Of a DNA stretch of 64,000 nucleotides, positions 1 through 13,141 are shown piece after piece; within the stretch, counting starts at the first letter, position 1; the number at the start of each line of letters is the position of its first letter. The position numbers and the translations under genes were made by a program. The notes under the pieces are model-generated. The model had not been told where the DNA came from. It ran no database searches and saw only the letters and a program-made list of their open reading frames with translations. Source of the stretch: Cardinalis cardinalis (Eukaryota; Chordata; Aves; Passeriformes; Cardinalidae); contig JACDOX010000327.1 in NCBI GenBank assembly GCA_014549065.1, positions 256,756 to 320,755 on the forward strand, in the 5' to 3' direction.

Positions 1-3000
1 TGGCTTGTCCTGAGCCACCCTCAGGATCCTCCCAGGGCCCTGACAGCTGTGACACCTCTGTGTCAGGCGGGCTATGCGCCATTGGCACCTGGCACACCCC
101 TTACGTGGGGTCATTCTGACAGAACTAGGCCGCCAGGCATCTTTTCTTAAAAATAAAAAGTGATGAATTCCACTAACACTTGCATCACTGATCGGTGGGA
201 ATTCTGCTGCAGAGCAAGATGAGACTGCAAACAATTCTACTGTAGGCTGCGGTGTTTTTTTCTCTTTTAAGACCACTCTGTATTATGGAACTCTAAAACA
301 TGGAGGAAATCTGCATTTAATGATAATCTACAAGTTCTAACTTGCATCACCATGAATTAAGGGCAGCTGATATAAACCAGTCTGATATTCAACATACATA
401 CCTGTAACTTTGTATATATTTTATATATTGTATATATTTATTATGTAGTTACAATAGTTAAGATCAATAGAACTTTAAGCTGCGTGTAGTTTTCCAATTT
501 CACACACACCTAGCTAGATACAGCTGAATTCCCTAATCCACATTAGGAAGAACTAGATGACTTCAAGACCAGCTGCATACACAAAATTATTCTGGCCATT
601 TAGACTGCAAAATGCCTCAGAAGTGCTTCACAAAGAGTGCCTCACCGAGTCAGTCGCCTCACAAACACTGCAAACCATAACCCTGCATCTGCTGACACAG
701 AGTGTTGACACCAACTTCCAAAGCATCAAGACTGTAAAGGCAGCTTTTGACTTGACCAGACACTTAAATTTCAGTAAGGGCTGTGGCAGAACTCGCCGCT
801 GCCATCACTGCACATCACTTATGCAGCCCAGCAAGAATCCCAGGCTGAGGTGTTACTCCAGCCACGAGGCTGACAGCAAACAGTTCTCTGCCAGCACCCA
901 AGGACTTGTCCCGTGGGACAAGTCACCAACGGGACACCTCACATCTGTCCAGCTGGCTGATCTGCACAGCCGCTCACTCCAAAAGCCAGAGGAGCTTCTG
1001 CTTTCAAACTGGCACCCTCATTAGAAAGGAGTATTCCAGATGGAGAGGAGAAAATATGTGAAATATTAAATTGATGACACCACCTCAGGAAGCAAAGCCC
1101 ATGTGCCAGCAACGTTCCCAACCACTCAGTGGAGAAATACCTCTCACAGGCACAGCTGCCTGGCCCCTTGTTCCCACACTCTAATGAACATCCCTCAGGC
1201 ACAGGAGTAGCTCCATTCTTTACACAAGGAGGCCATGCACTGCAGCTAAGATATTGCAAAATCGAATATTCTAGTAACAAAGTACCTTTACAGATTAGGC
1301 CTATGGCTCAGCAAGCCTCCTCATGGTGAGAGGGGGAGCAAAAACAGAATTCCAGAAACACAGCAAGAGAAACAGGACTTTCAGAAGTTAAAGTAATTCC
1401 ATGAACATGAACTAGAATACATATACTTCAAGAAGCAGGAGTGACAATGATGGATGAAAAAAGNCTACACTGATGTGTAGGTGATACAGTGATGTATCAC
1501 CTACACAGCACAAAAATCTGAAATCACTACACTGGATAAACCTCTCATGGTTTATGAAGCTGGAAGACAGGGAGGGGAAGCAAGAGGACATTTTAGCTTC
1601 ATTTGAAAGGAGACCAAAAGCACCCTGTTTGACTGAAGCACAAACCAAGTGAAATAGAAACTGTGCTCCAGTTCAGACTCTCCTACACCCCAGTGAGCAG
1701 GAGATGGACACCACAGGAGACTCCAAAATATCTGTGGAGAGCCCAAACACAGCATAGAGATCACCCCCTGAGCTCTACAGTTTTATACTTAGATAAATGA
1801 TCTAGTCAATTAAGCATGCTGAAATACCTCTACAGAACTTCTCAAGTACAATGAATACTGAAGGATTAATTCAGTCACGCTAAACAATGAATTTTAAAAG
1901 GAAAGGATAGTAGGAGACAGCAGAGCAAACAGACATACTAACATTAGACCACACAATAGATATCCTGCATTAATGAGCAACTGATTCCTTTATTTACTTC
2001 CCTTCAGGGTAAGATCAGAGAGGTCAAGGCTCCACAAAAACAAACTTATTAAAAAAATAAAATAACAAGATGCACTTATCAAACGAAAGTTAAACACAAA
2101 ACCAAATGCAGTGAGGATCACGTAATGTTCCAGAGGTTGCTTCTGGGGTTTCTTCAGTTTGGCGCTACGCTATGCCTTCAATACTCAGAGGTCAGTTTTC
2201 TAACAGTGGTGCTTCCTATACACAAACATATTGTTAAGAAATAAGACCTTACACATTTGTTAGGCCATATGCTGAGATTTTTTTTTCCATTGCCATAGCT
2301 TTGTGATAAAAAAACTCTCCAGCCTCCACATCAAGTCTTGGGAGCTGAAAGCAACAAAAAGACTTGAACTAACCCAGTTTTCTCAGACTTTCCCACACAT
2401 AAAACCTAAAGCTGACCTTTATCTATTTTTCCAGAAAACATGAAGATCTAGCTCCTGACAGAGCCTGAAATACCACTTTTTAGTCAAAACAGCATCCCAA
2501 CATATAAACCTTAATTTTAAAATAATGGATATAAATTACAATTTAGATATTTACAGATGTCATTACAAATAGCTAACAGATCAGGCTGATACTCTCATCT
2601 GCACAGGAATTTGAAAACTTGCTAAATAATCTTCCACCTTCAAAGAAAGGTTTTATCTTGATAAGNGGAAGAAGTTCAGCTAAAGAAAAACAAACAGCTC
2701 TGCTAAGACTGCTCAGCTGCCTTCCAACATATAATTCAGATCACAAAGTTGCCATGGCATCAACTTAAGGACTGTGGTCATACACACAAAATGTCTTTTT
2801 TCCTACATACTCTTATGGGAAGCTGAGCAACTCTGGCCATGAATCAAATATGTTTTGGCTCTAAAGCAGATATAATTCATCACCATTTGGACATTCCAAT
2901 GGTTAGCTACACTGAGAAAGCAAGGCAACCAGAACTTCAGAGCATCCACATAAATGAAGCGCTGAATGCACTANCCGAACAGCGGCAAAAAGAAGCAGTA

Positions 3001-3559
3001 CTTATGTTTACCTTGCTCACTGGCACTACTTAATAATGTATTACCATCTTTCACTTAAACAGCACTTATGCAGCAGATCAGAACAAATGGGAAAGATTCA
3101 TTTTTGGCCACTGTATAATAACAGCGGAAGGAAATTTTCTAGGATCTAAGGCATTACACTTCCCAAATTCCCCAGTATTTTCAATTTTTAAGTATCAGGC
3201 TATTTTTAAGCAACAACTATCACAAATAAGAGGTAACATAGGACTTCTGCATATACTGAATAATCCTGCAAAACTCTGAAGTAGGCTGCATGAGTAAAAC
3301 ATTTAAAATACTCCAGACCAGCGAACAAACCTCTTGCCAACTGTTTTTACACCCAGCAGTCACAGAAGCCCAAAGTAAACCTCCCACATCCTCAGCTGTT
3401 AGCTTTCCAAATACTGAGAAATCAGAAAGCTTTAAGAAAGTCTGCTTTAAAATACAGTTACTTTGCACTATCAGTAACTCACGTATTAAAAAGTAATCAA
3501 CTTATGGTTTTATCATTTTATGCTTGAGACCCCAGCAGGAACACTGATGATTTCTAGGG
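1..3559. other. Non-coding; intron 1 of the next gene if the promoter call is right
   Basis: AT-rich sequence apart from a GC-richer first 120 bases. Short open frames (for example 557-1,024) lack family features or consistent splice sites. One foldback hairpin is noted. No coding exon is recognised. Confidence 0.6.
1474..1507. repeat. Perfect 15-bp hairpin, 4-nt loop
   Basis: The arm tgtgtaggtgataca (1,474-1,488) and its exact reverse complement (1,493-1,507) are separated by gtga. Confidence 0.95.
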
Positions 3560-4560
3560 CAGGNCCTTCCGCTCCAGCCGTCAAAACAAGGTCGCTGCTC
3601 ACAGACACGCACGTGCCCCATCCCATTCTATCCCGTCCCATCCCCGCGCACGGCCGAACCTGCAGTCCGGCTCTGCCCGGACCGTTGTGCCTCTTCTCAG
3701 GGGCTCTTCCTCGCCTTCCAATACCGAAACCAAACACAAACACCACCAAGAAAGCAAGTTTAGAAGAAAGCGGTTCTTTTTTTTTTCTCCCCCTCCAGAT
3801 CTTTACTCGTAAAGGCANGAAAACCGCCCCAGTCAACGAAACGCGACAGTGCGGGCCGGAGAGGCGGAAATCCCAGCCGGGCCCCGCCCGGGCAGCGCCT
3901 CCCCCGGACCGTGCCGGCCCCGGCCACCCAGGGCCAGTCACGAGCGGGCCAATCCCGGCCACCCCCGCCGGCCCCGGGCCGCGCCCCTCCGCGCCCTGCC
4001 CCGGGCCCCGGCCCGTGCCNGCCCGACATGCCCGCACACGCTCCTCCGCCAGAAAGTTTCACCGGCGGCTCCGCGCCCGCCGATCCCGCGCAGCCCCCGG
4101 CCCGGCCGGGCGCGGGGCGAAGAAGGGAAGGAGAGGAAGAGGCAGGGAGGTCTCACCCAGCGGCGGGCCCGGCCCCTCGCCTCGGGCTCCGCGCGCGGCC
4201 CAGCCCGGGCTGCTCCGGGCTCCTCCGGGCTGGGCAGGCGCGGCGGCGGGATGAGCTCACGGGAGGGGCGGCGGCAGCGCCCGCCCCCCGCGGGACGGGC
4301 TGGGGCGGAGCGGGGCCGGGCTGGAGCGTTGGGTGAGACGCAGCGAGGCAGTGCCCGCTCGGTCGGGNCACCTTTCCGGGAGCCGCGGCGCCGCTCCACA
4401 AACGCCGACCGCGCAGCCCCGCAGAGCCGTGGACCGTGCGCTGCTCGGAGCGCCCCACCATCCGTGCGCTCCGCCCGGCTGAGCTCTGCTCCTGGGAACC
4501 CACTGGCACAGCTCGGGGCTGGGGGCTCCTGCCCCGAGCCCCGCACCGGAGGCCATCCAC
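3560..4560 (-). promoter_or_regulatory. CpG island, probable promoter of the next gene (TANC1 by synteny)
   Basis: About 1 kb of very CpG-dense sequence. In human the gene after DAPL1 in the same orientation is TANC1, whose 5' end would fall here. A good minus-strand donor CTGG|GTGAGA at 4,157/4,156 could end a non-coding first exon. No TANC1 coding sequence is visible between here and position 1, so the assignment rests on synteny. A plus-strand donor TTGG|GTGAGA at 4,332 means a divergent transcript is equally possible. Confidence 0.55.
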
Positions 4561-4649
4561 CAAAGCAGCCTTCCATCAGGAACACGAAAGTAATCGCATC
4601 GGAGCTTATAAAGGCTGCACACGGCAAAAGACGAGTGGAATATAAATAA

Positions 4650-4840
4650 TAACGGCAGGTCTGGAACAGATTGCACAGAGAGGTTGTGGAGTCTCCCTCC
4701 ACAGGTGCTTGTATTCAAGAACCGTCTGGACACAATCCTGTGCCGTGTGCTCTGGGATGACCCTGATTGATCAGGGAGGTTGGACCAGATGGGCAACTGT
4801 GGTCGCTTTCAAATCGACCCATTCTGTGATTCTGTTAAGA
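4650..4840 (+). mobile_element. CR1 LINE 3' fragment
   Basis: Contains the CR1 tail landmarks cagagaggttgtggagtctc, ggttggaccagatgg and the terminal octamer repeat attctgtgattctgt. It is a 5'-truncated copy of about 190 bp. CR1 is the dominant bird retrotransposon. Confidence 0.9.
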
Positions 4841-7093
4841 TCTCAGACTGATCCAGGTTACTTTCTGAACTGGACCACACAAGGCATTTCTGACAGCCAG
4901 ATTTGAAATGCCAGGTGTAGCACGAACAAGGAGAGTGGCCCTGCCCACAACACAGAAAAAGACAAACTGCGTCCTGGAAAACAGCACCTTCGAAAGGGTA
5001 TGGGGCTGCCATGGCAAAACCACGTGACATCAGTTCTGCTGCTCCGGAAGAAGCCAGTGTGTTCTTTACCTGTACAAATGAGGGATCGCAAGCACGTGTA
5101 GAGGTGGCATTGCCTCTGAGCAGCATTCCCAATCCATCCACCCATATTTTCCAAGATACTGAAGAATGAGAGACTGCAGAAGAAATCCACAAAACTGATC
5201 TGAAGGCTGAAGATGATGATAGGCAGCAAGAGTTTTAAAATATTTATCTCCTCAAAAAACATTTCAGATGGTAGCTTATGAGAAAAAACCGAGGTACTGG
5301 TGATTTTACTGTGGGGCACCCATGGTAACCCCAATAAGCTGTACTCAAGTAGCCACCAAAGAGCATTATTTCTGGCTGGGAATGTCACACGTAGAGAGAT
5401 AACTGTCTTACATCAAGGGCGTTAGCACTGAAGTGCCTGGTGGTATTAACTATGTTAAGTAAACATAGGTTTCGCAGTGGTGATCTGCATGCCACTGTTA
5501 TGAGCACATCAATCAAAAATGTCAGCAGAAACATTCAGCTGACATATTTTTCTCTCCCAACCTGAAGCTGCTTGCTTCTTCCACCCCAAGTGTCCAATAC
5601 TGCAGCTATTCCCTGNATAGAGGCCAAAGTACTTAGCTTTGCTACACACAATCTCTACAATTNCATATACTTAAATACAAAAATGAATCCTTCTCACACC
5701 AGAAAGGAAAATGTAGGGACAATCCAAAATACATTTATAAATGAATAAATAAGGATTTGCTGTTTTCTGTGCAAACTCTAATTGATTTTCATATGTAATT
5801 CATCATGACAAAGCAAATCTGAATTTAACTGCAAAATTACAGTGCCAGAATATTCTAAACATTTTCTACACTATGCAAGCATTTCACNAGATGTCTTCCA
5901 ATGTGTCTGTAAGGAGCACAAAGAGAATCCATGTATGTGTTCAGAAAGAAGTGACAGGCCGATACACAAGCAGCACATTCTCTGCAGAACATTGGCCATA
6001 ACTGCCTTGTTTGGTGTCAGAAGAGCAGAGGAACTGGAGACAAAGCCCTCAGGGTGACAAGAGCAACAGCAATAAGTGACATTACTCTTCTTGCACTGTC
6101 ACTTCAGCAACTTGGTAGCTGAAGATTGGTTCCAAAACAAGGGGAGGATGCTGTATGCACCTCAGCCAGCAGCAAGCGTACGGTGTCTTTTCTCCAGTGG
6201 AGAATCCTCTTAATCACATTCTCTTCCCTACATCTTGCCAGTGTGATGAGGCCTATATCTGGAAATAAAGAAATTTTCCTTCTAAGAGGAAATGTCAAAA
6301 GTTTGGGCAGCATTTTATGATTTTGTCTTTGTGTCTGAAATCTGAGACAAGAAANTGAGCTATGACTCCTCTGTTTTTGATTCCTCAGCAGGTCCAGNGC
6401 TAGCACTCTCTTCCTCTAGATATGAGCCCAAAAGTTTTGAAATAGTACTTACAGTCAATTGGATTTAGGTCCTGCTTCACAGGAANGCTCACAATGGATT
6501 CTAGTGCTTCCCAATTTGTCTCAGTAGAGCAAATGCTTCTGATATCAGGAACATAAAGATTTTTGCTCTCATCAATAGCTTCCTTCTGGGAAGTATTTAG
6601 CTCATGTACTACTTTAACTGTTCTGCCTTCTGCTCCTTCCACTCATTTGTTCAGATGATTTATCCATTCCTAGCCACTGAAATTCTTCAGCTCTTCTTTC
6701 TTCTCACAAAAGTTATGGCTCTCCTCAGTCTCACACTTATCACGCAAGCTTCTAGTAGTTTTTTTATTTTAGGAAAACAGGAATCAGATCACACTGAAAT
6801 ANAATGGCAGCAGTGTTCATTGTAATAACATATATGCTGCGAGCTAAAGGAAATTCAAAATCAGACTNTTCCCCCTTTTCAGCTCAGCTTCAGTGTCGTT
6901 TATGTTAGTTCATGCTTCTCATCTTAACCTACTATTCCAGTTCTTAGTTTTGGAAGGTGCTTTCAAGGAAGCTAATTCGTAAATTTCAGAGGTTTCCATT
7001 CAATGTAGAGGCTTTTATCCCAGCAGATTCATTCTCATGCAACATAATAATTTGGTATTAAATCCTTAATTTACTGATTTTAAGGTAGTAGAT
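4841..7093. other. Non-coding, nothing recognised
   Basis: Between the CR1 fragment and the LTR remnant. AT-rich, with only short chance open frames on both strands. Confidence 0.6.
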
Positions 7094-7535
7094 TGTCATG
7101 ACTTTAAACCCATCTGGAGATGAAACACCAAGCAGCTGCTCCCTCAACCCACTTTCTTCCCCCCCACCCCAGTGGAATGTGGAGGAGAATCAAAGTAAAA
7201 CTTGCATGTTGAGATAATAACAGTTTAATAATTGAAAATAAAGTAAAATACAGTAATAATGGTAGATAATAAAAAGGGAAAAAACAAGTGATGCACAATG
7301 GAATTGCTCACCATTGGCTGAATAATGCCAGATTCCTCCCCACTTCCCAAATTTAGCTAGGCCCTTCTGGGTACCTCCCCCAGGCAACAGACTGGAAATT
7401 AAATTCTACGGTATGGAATATCCCTTTGGTCAGCTTTGGTCACCTGTCGCAACTCTGCTCCCTCCCAGTTTCCTTTGTGAACCTCCTCACTGGCAGAGCA
7501 TGAGACAAGGGAAAAACAAGTCCCATTTGTGAGCT
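7094..7535 (-). mobile_element. 3' part of an avian ERV LTR (ERVL-like)
   Basis: Read on the minus strand it has the landmarks of a widespread bird LTR: GGGATATTCCATACC, GGTGAGCAATTCCATTGTGC, ACTTTATTTTCAATTATTAA, a CACTGGGGTGGGGGGG run, and the terminus GGGTTTAAAGTCATGACA at 7,111-7,094. The 5' end of the LTR is not recognisable beyond about 7,535. It contains no viral gene; it is a non-coding remnant. The family name is from memory of the pattern and not from a search. Confidence 0.7.
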
Positions 7536-9055
7536 GTAAGCTTTTTAGAACAGTATATGCACTTCAACCAGCAGAAGCATGCAGTGCAGCCACTTCTGCC
7601 AGCCAAATTCCTAAATTCCTTACAGCCTAGCTCTGCAAAGTGTTTGGACATTCTGCCATCTCCCCATCACCGCCTTTGTCTTTTTTATTCATTACAATTC
7701 AAGGCATCAAAACTAATTTTAGAACCAGCAGCTAGAACTTTTGACATAATTGGAGAGCTCCTTGTGACGTATTTACAAGTACTGTCTACAGAAACCTCAA
7801 CAGACTTTACTGGAGAAGAGTTCAAATGCACACACACCAGAGATGAGCAACNCACCTGTCACCTTGGACTGGCACTTGTGAACACCTTCAGCAAAATCAG
7901 TCTAAATTTGTAGGTTTTGACTTGTTTTACTTTTTAAGGCTGAGATCCACGAAACAAACCAAATTAAAAGTTTTCAATTTCAGCTATTTTTTAATAGATA
8001 ACCATAGTTTCTATTATTTAATATTTCTTGATTGTAACAAATAAAAAAAATATTTCAGGCTTTTGCAGCTTAAAGGTAGCTCAGTTTGCTCCAACTCTCT
8101 CTTTAACTTTGAAAAAACATGCTGAATGTGAAAAATTTAAACTAGAAAGAATTTAATAAAGTTGTGAGCAATGAAAGTAGAGAGTTGAATTTAAATTTTA
8201 ATATCGATCTCCCTTGTAGTGACTGTTCTATTTCAGTATATGGTAACTGCATATTTTGCAACTAAAATGATACCTATTATATAAAATATTTTTATCATAA
8301 CTTAAGAAAAGTCTTAATAATTCCTTTACATAACAACGACTTCTGAATTGCTCTCCAGAAGTCAGGCCCAAATATAAAAGAAATACACTGTGTCTAGAGA
8401 GGGGTTCAGAAACTTCATCTCTCAATACATAATTGTTGACTGTGGGATGCTATATCCAGCTTTCTAACGNTGCCTTTTTCATGGAGCAATGAATTTGTTA
8501 TGAAGTGACCACATTCAGAAACATACTATGTACGCATCTTCAAACTGAGAAAATCATACTGAATGTACTCAATACACCAATACAGTCTGCACTCTTTCCT
8601 GTTCCTTGTGCTGCCTCACCTGTACCTGACTCCAGCTGGGAACCCAGAGACTGGAGGAAGGGTGGNGAGTCTGATACCACTTTGTGTTACCATGGAATTA
8701 TGGTACCATGGATACCCTTTATATCTTCACAGTTTCTAGGCAGTCATGTCCCCTATGAAATACTAAATGAGGTTTTTATAAACTTATCTATTCTTTTTCT
8801 TCAAAACTTTTCCAGCAGATTAAAATACACCTCCTTGGCAGAAAACAGCAGTATTTCTGAGGGCAGCTCAGCTGGCAGAGCTGGAACAAGCTGTAGGCAT
8901 ACAGCAACCTCTTGTGGCAAATCCACGGCACATGTAATAATTAGCAACCTTTGAAACTGCATGAGCTTCTCTTGATANGAGTCATAAACCTCTATAAAAT
9001 TGCTTTAATGAACAACTGGAGAGTTGNAGAGTCCCTGTTAGCTGGACACTCAACA
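7536..9055. other. Non-coding, nothing recognised
   Basis: AT-rich sequence between the two LTR remnants. It may include unrecognised older LTR sequence next to 7,535. Confidence 0.55.
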
Positions 9056-9061
9056 ATACTC

Positions 9062-9341
9062 TGTTATCATCTTATTGCAAAAGTTCCATACCTTTTTGGT
9101 GAGTTCTCGTGGGCAGCTCCTCACAGCACTGACCCCTTCTTCACAGCACAGACAACAAACTCCAGCTCTCTTCTCACCCAGTAAACCCACTCTTTTATTG
9201 CACTCATCCTTATTGGACACAGCTGTGGCCTATTAAGGGCAGGCCTGTTCCTACTCTTTGGTAATTAGTACAGCTGCAACTCCTCAGCGGTGAGATTACC
9301 TTCTGCACTATCTTTATTTTCTTACATTCTATCCCCCCACA
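9062..9341 (-). mobile_element. Solo LTR (280 bp) with 6-bp target-site duplication
   Basis: On the minus strand it begins TGTGGGGGGATAG and ends GATAACA, the TG...CA termini of an LTR, with an internal CAATAAAAGAG polyadenylation signal and a CCAAT motif. It is flanked on both sides by the same 6 bp (atactc at 9,056-9,061 and 9,342-9,347). A 6-bp duplication fits an ERVK-like integration. No internal retroviral sequence or second LTR is present, so it is a recombination-derived solo LTR. Confidence 0.85.
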
Positions 9342-9678
9342 ATACTCAGACTTCAGAGCTGCAGTAGTCCTTCTGTTCAATTCTGGAATGAATTAAACAT
9401 TGGTGGCCCATTTATAAATGCAGTATCGGACTGAAATTTCTGCTAATCATAGAATCTAGAAGTTTTTCATTAAAATTGAGCAAGAGTGGCATAATGGCCA
9501 CAAGTAGAATCTGTGGCCATGTATGACAAGAACCATAAACANACTATAAAAGTACACATTCCTCCAGCCATCTGACCAGCCGGCTGCCCTAGGCAGGAAA
9601 GGGCAGCAAGAAGGTGCAAGGAGGGAAGAGGAGGAATGACAACATGTGAAAACACGGGTATTCAACAAGAGCAAGATT

Positions 9679-9714
9679 TTCCAAACCAAGAGGTGCCTTN
9701 CTCTTGGTTTGGAA
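9679..9714. repeat. Perfect 14-bp hairpin, 8-nt loop
   Basis: The arm ttccaaaccaagag (9,679-9,692) pairs exactly with 9,701-9,714. The loop contains one N. Confidence 0.93.
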
Positions 9715-12296
9715 CACGCTGTGGGAAATGCACCCAACAGGAACAATACGAGTATGGCAGATGATACTGATTAGACCACTGAATTTGGGTTGTTTGGTTT
9801 TTTTTTTACATTGTAGAAATAAAGTCTTCTATCCTGGAATTAAAGGTGAACTCAGGAAATTATCTGACTTATGTAGGCACCACTTACCAGGACTTTTGGG
9901 GCTGATATGGCAGGCAGAGGTTACTGTGCTTGAAATTATTTGCAGATTTATGCATACCACTTAGAGAGGAACAGGCTGAACAAGTACATCCTGGAATGCA
10001 CAAAGGCTCTAAACAACAGCTAGTATTTGTTTATTAAAATTAAGTCTTGTGCTGTAGCTCTGTTTTATTACAACTTCCCAGTCTTGCCATGTGTAATTTC
10101 TTTGCCATTTCATCTACTGCAGTTCCACACAAAATTCAGGAATCCCTTCATCTCAATTCAGGCCTTGGTCTGTGCACTGAACAGCATATCCTGTAGCTCC
10201 TGCTAGACCAGTGACAAGCTGCACAGTCCTGAATTGCCAAGCAGCTCTGTCCAGCACCACCCAACCTAGGAGCACCAAGTGCTTAAGGGTAGAGTCTCTT
10301 CCTTGTCCCAGAGGAAACTCCNCCCTGCAGAGAAGTCCAACAGATCAGGTGTGTCTCAGGCCATCAAACAGCACATGTGACATTACCAAGCTGACAAAGA
10401 CATTGAACCAACCAACATGTACTGAAATCTCTTTTCACAGCTTTCATTGCCCCTTGGCTTCCCATCTCTGTAAGGTGTTTTGAGGGCTACAGCTAATAAC
10501 AACTGCATACTAACCAACATTGTGTCCTCCAATATGGTGAAACGAAGACCAGGAGCAGAAATACTTTCCTGAAATCATGTCATTCTCACTGAATGCCTAC
10601 ATTGTATGAAATAGTCCATGAAAAGCCTGAAAACAGTCTTCCTGCAGAGGTTTGATTTTTCTAGCAAACCTACTGCATTTGTTCTTTATGTGCTGAATTT
10701 GGTGGCAATTCATATTTAAATAATGAAACCTAAGTATTACAGCTTGAATTAAATAAAACAAACTCCCTGCAACAGAAGGCACAACAGCNTCATCACAGTA
10801 ACATCAATGATGGTGCAAACACAAACTGGAGACCACCTGACTGAGCAGGACATGGAACAGAACACTTGCCAGGATTTCCTGATCTGCAAGATTCATCTTC
10901 TAGCAGAAGAGGAGATTGCACCTGCTCTACATTTGGCAAACCCACAAAACTAAGTTTATCAAAACTAGACCTCCTAGGTTCTTGTCTGGACCTGTTTTAA
11001 CACGTGAAAGTTTTACCCAGGCAGCACCTGGAGGATCCTTTCCATTCCAGCCTGCTCTCTGGCAGGCCATTGGGCACTCCCTCAGCACCCTGCAGCAGTG
11101 TTCCACATACAGGGGAGCCCTGATACTGCTGCAGGGCACACCTGGATTTGTTGGGTTGGGTGGGCTGATGCAGCTCAGACACATGGGCTGAGCCCATGCT
11201 GCAGAACTCCTGTTTGCCCACAGACATGGTCTTGCCAGAAACTCGAGTTACTGAATGTACTTAGTTCATCTCTGTGGGACTGCACAGAACAGTGCCTAGG
11301 GCTTTTTGACAGAGCTGNTCCATCCTTAGCAATCCCTGTATGACTTCCTGATTTGTGCCACAAATGGGATTTTCTGCAGTTCCCTTCTAACCAAGCACAT
11401 CCCTCCTCCCTGAACNTACTGCCTTAAACAGTTAAGTAACATTCATACAAAGCTTCATACAAAGTGATGTTTATAAAGGCCTGAAAATCAGACCTCTACA
11501 ACTTTTCCCTAGTTATTGATTTTCTTCAGAAACAAAAAACAAAGATTAGAATTCTAAAGATTTTATGAATATTCTTTGTATAGGGAGCATGTATTGGCCA
11601 NCAATACATTAGAGTGCACTGTGCTAATTTTGGCTTTGAGAGCATGGATAGTCATTTGACACATGGACAGCTTTGACTCAAGTCCCGTTTGNTCACTGAC
11701 ATTTATATCAGTATTCACTGCCATAGAGCCAGCCTGGGGAATAGAAGTGTGCTGTAAACAATAGAAAAGTAGACTGGTTTCCAAATCCCATACCTACAAC
11801 TTCAACACCCATAAAGTATATTGCTGCTGTTGTCCAGGATAACACTGATAGTATTTCACAAGTGGCTATCAGCCAGTTATGGAACCAGATATAAAAAACA
11901 GTTGTCTTNAAAGGAGAAGCAGTATTTTAATTTTTTCTATTTATTCAAAGTGTAACCAAAATATTTATTGCACATGCTACTTAATCACCACCTCCTGTGA
12001 TCATAATTTAATCTTTAATCAACACAAGGGTATTTACNTTTGATGGATGGATGAAAAGATGCAGACATTATTGTTAAATAGCAACACTAACTCTGGGTAA
12101 CCTTCCGAGGATCCCTTGATTTTCGAGGGAGTATCTCATATATTTGCAATAGCTTTCCACTGCAGTCATGTGGAAAGCGCACTTTAAAAAGAATCNTCAT
12201 TGACAGTATAACCATTTTTTGAGTATCACCTTCCACACGAAGCATGAAGTTAAGTATACAATTTTAGTGTACAATTTCACTACTCTAGTTATGCAT

Positions 12297-12431
12297 NNNN
12301 NNNNNNNNNNNNNNNNNNNNNNNNNNNNNNNNNNNNNNNNNNNNNNNNNNNNNNNNNNNNNNNNNNNNNNNNNNNNNNNNNNNNNNNNNNNNNNNNNNNN
12401 NNNNNNNNNNNNNNNNNNNNNNNNNNNNNNN
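12297..12431. other. Assembly gap (135 N)
   Basis: A run of N. Nothing can be said about its content; the flanks are AT-rich and non-coding. Confidence 1.
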
Positions 12432-13141
12432 TTTAAAATTAGACCATGTAATCAAAAATGCAGATCAGCAACAAATGTTGTTTAATCCACCTTGNTTTCT
12501 TAAACAAATATAACTAGTAATGCAGATTAATATTTCTACACTAAAACCAACGTGGTCACCATCCTTAAGTGCGTCCCGTGCAAGACAGCTTGGCTACATG
12601 GGCAAAACACCACAAGGAATAAGAAGAATTGTGACTGGAACCACAGGGAGTTTTAAATTGTACAGATGCTGAAGTACTTATAAATAACCTGAGCACAACC
12701 ACAAGTGATTTAAGCAAATGGNGACACCCTCTGTGGTCTTCTCTACCAGCATTAGAAACTAATCAATGGCTCTTATCTGACACATTGCTTCAGTGGGAAA
12801 AAATCAATGAGCAAGCTCATAGTTGATCCTAGAGGCACTTGGTGCAANCCAAGATGAAGGTTCTTTTTCTCTTAGCTATGTCTGAGCTCAGTTGTGGATA
12901 CAATCAACAGCAGCAGCAGCAATTTTAAGAGAAGGTAAAGAAGGCACNTCCAACCACTGAACTTCAAAAAGTAATTTGGAATAATGACTGAATTTGCAAA
13001 GGAATTCCAGCCTTGGTGGCATTTAGTCAGTTATAATACCATCAATAGCACAGTCCTGGTACTAATCCATATAGGAGCCTCGGTGTCCATCACTTAGTCA
13101 CTGCACTAGGCCTGAATCATAACTGAACCCTACCCCAGAGA

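Noticed and set aside
1..3559. Coding exons of TANC1
   Set aside because: Expected by synteny, but no stretch resembling the TANC1 N-terminus with splice sites was found. Only the promoter is proposed.
3520..4796. Several long overlapping open frames on both strands (up to 266 codons)
   Set aside because: All lie in a CpG island where stop codons are rare. They are Pro/Ala/Arg/Gly-rich low complexity with no recognisable domain.
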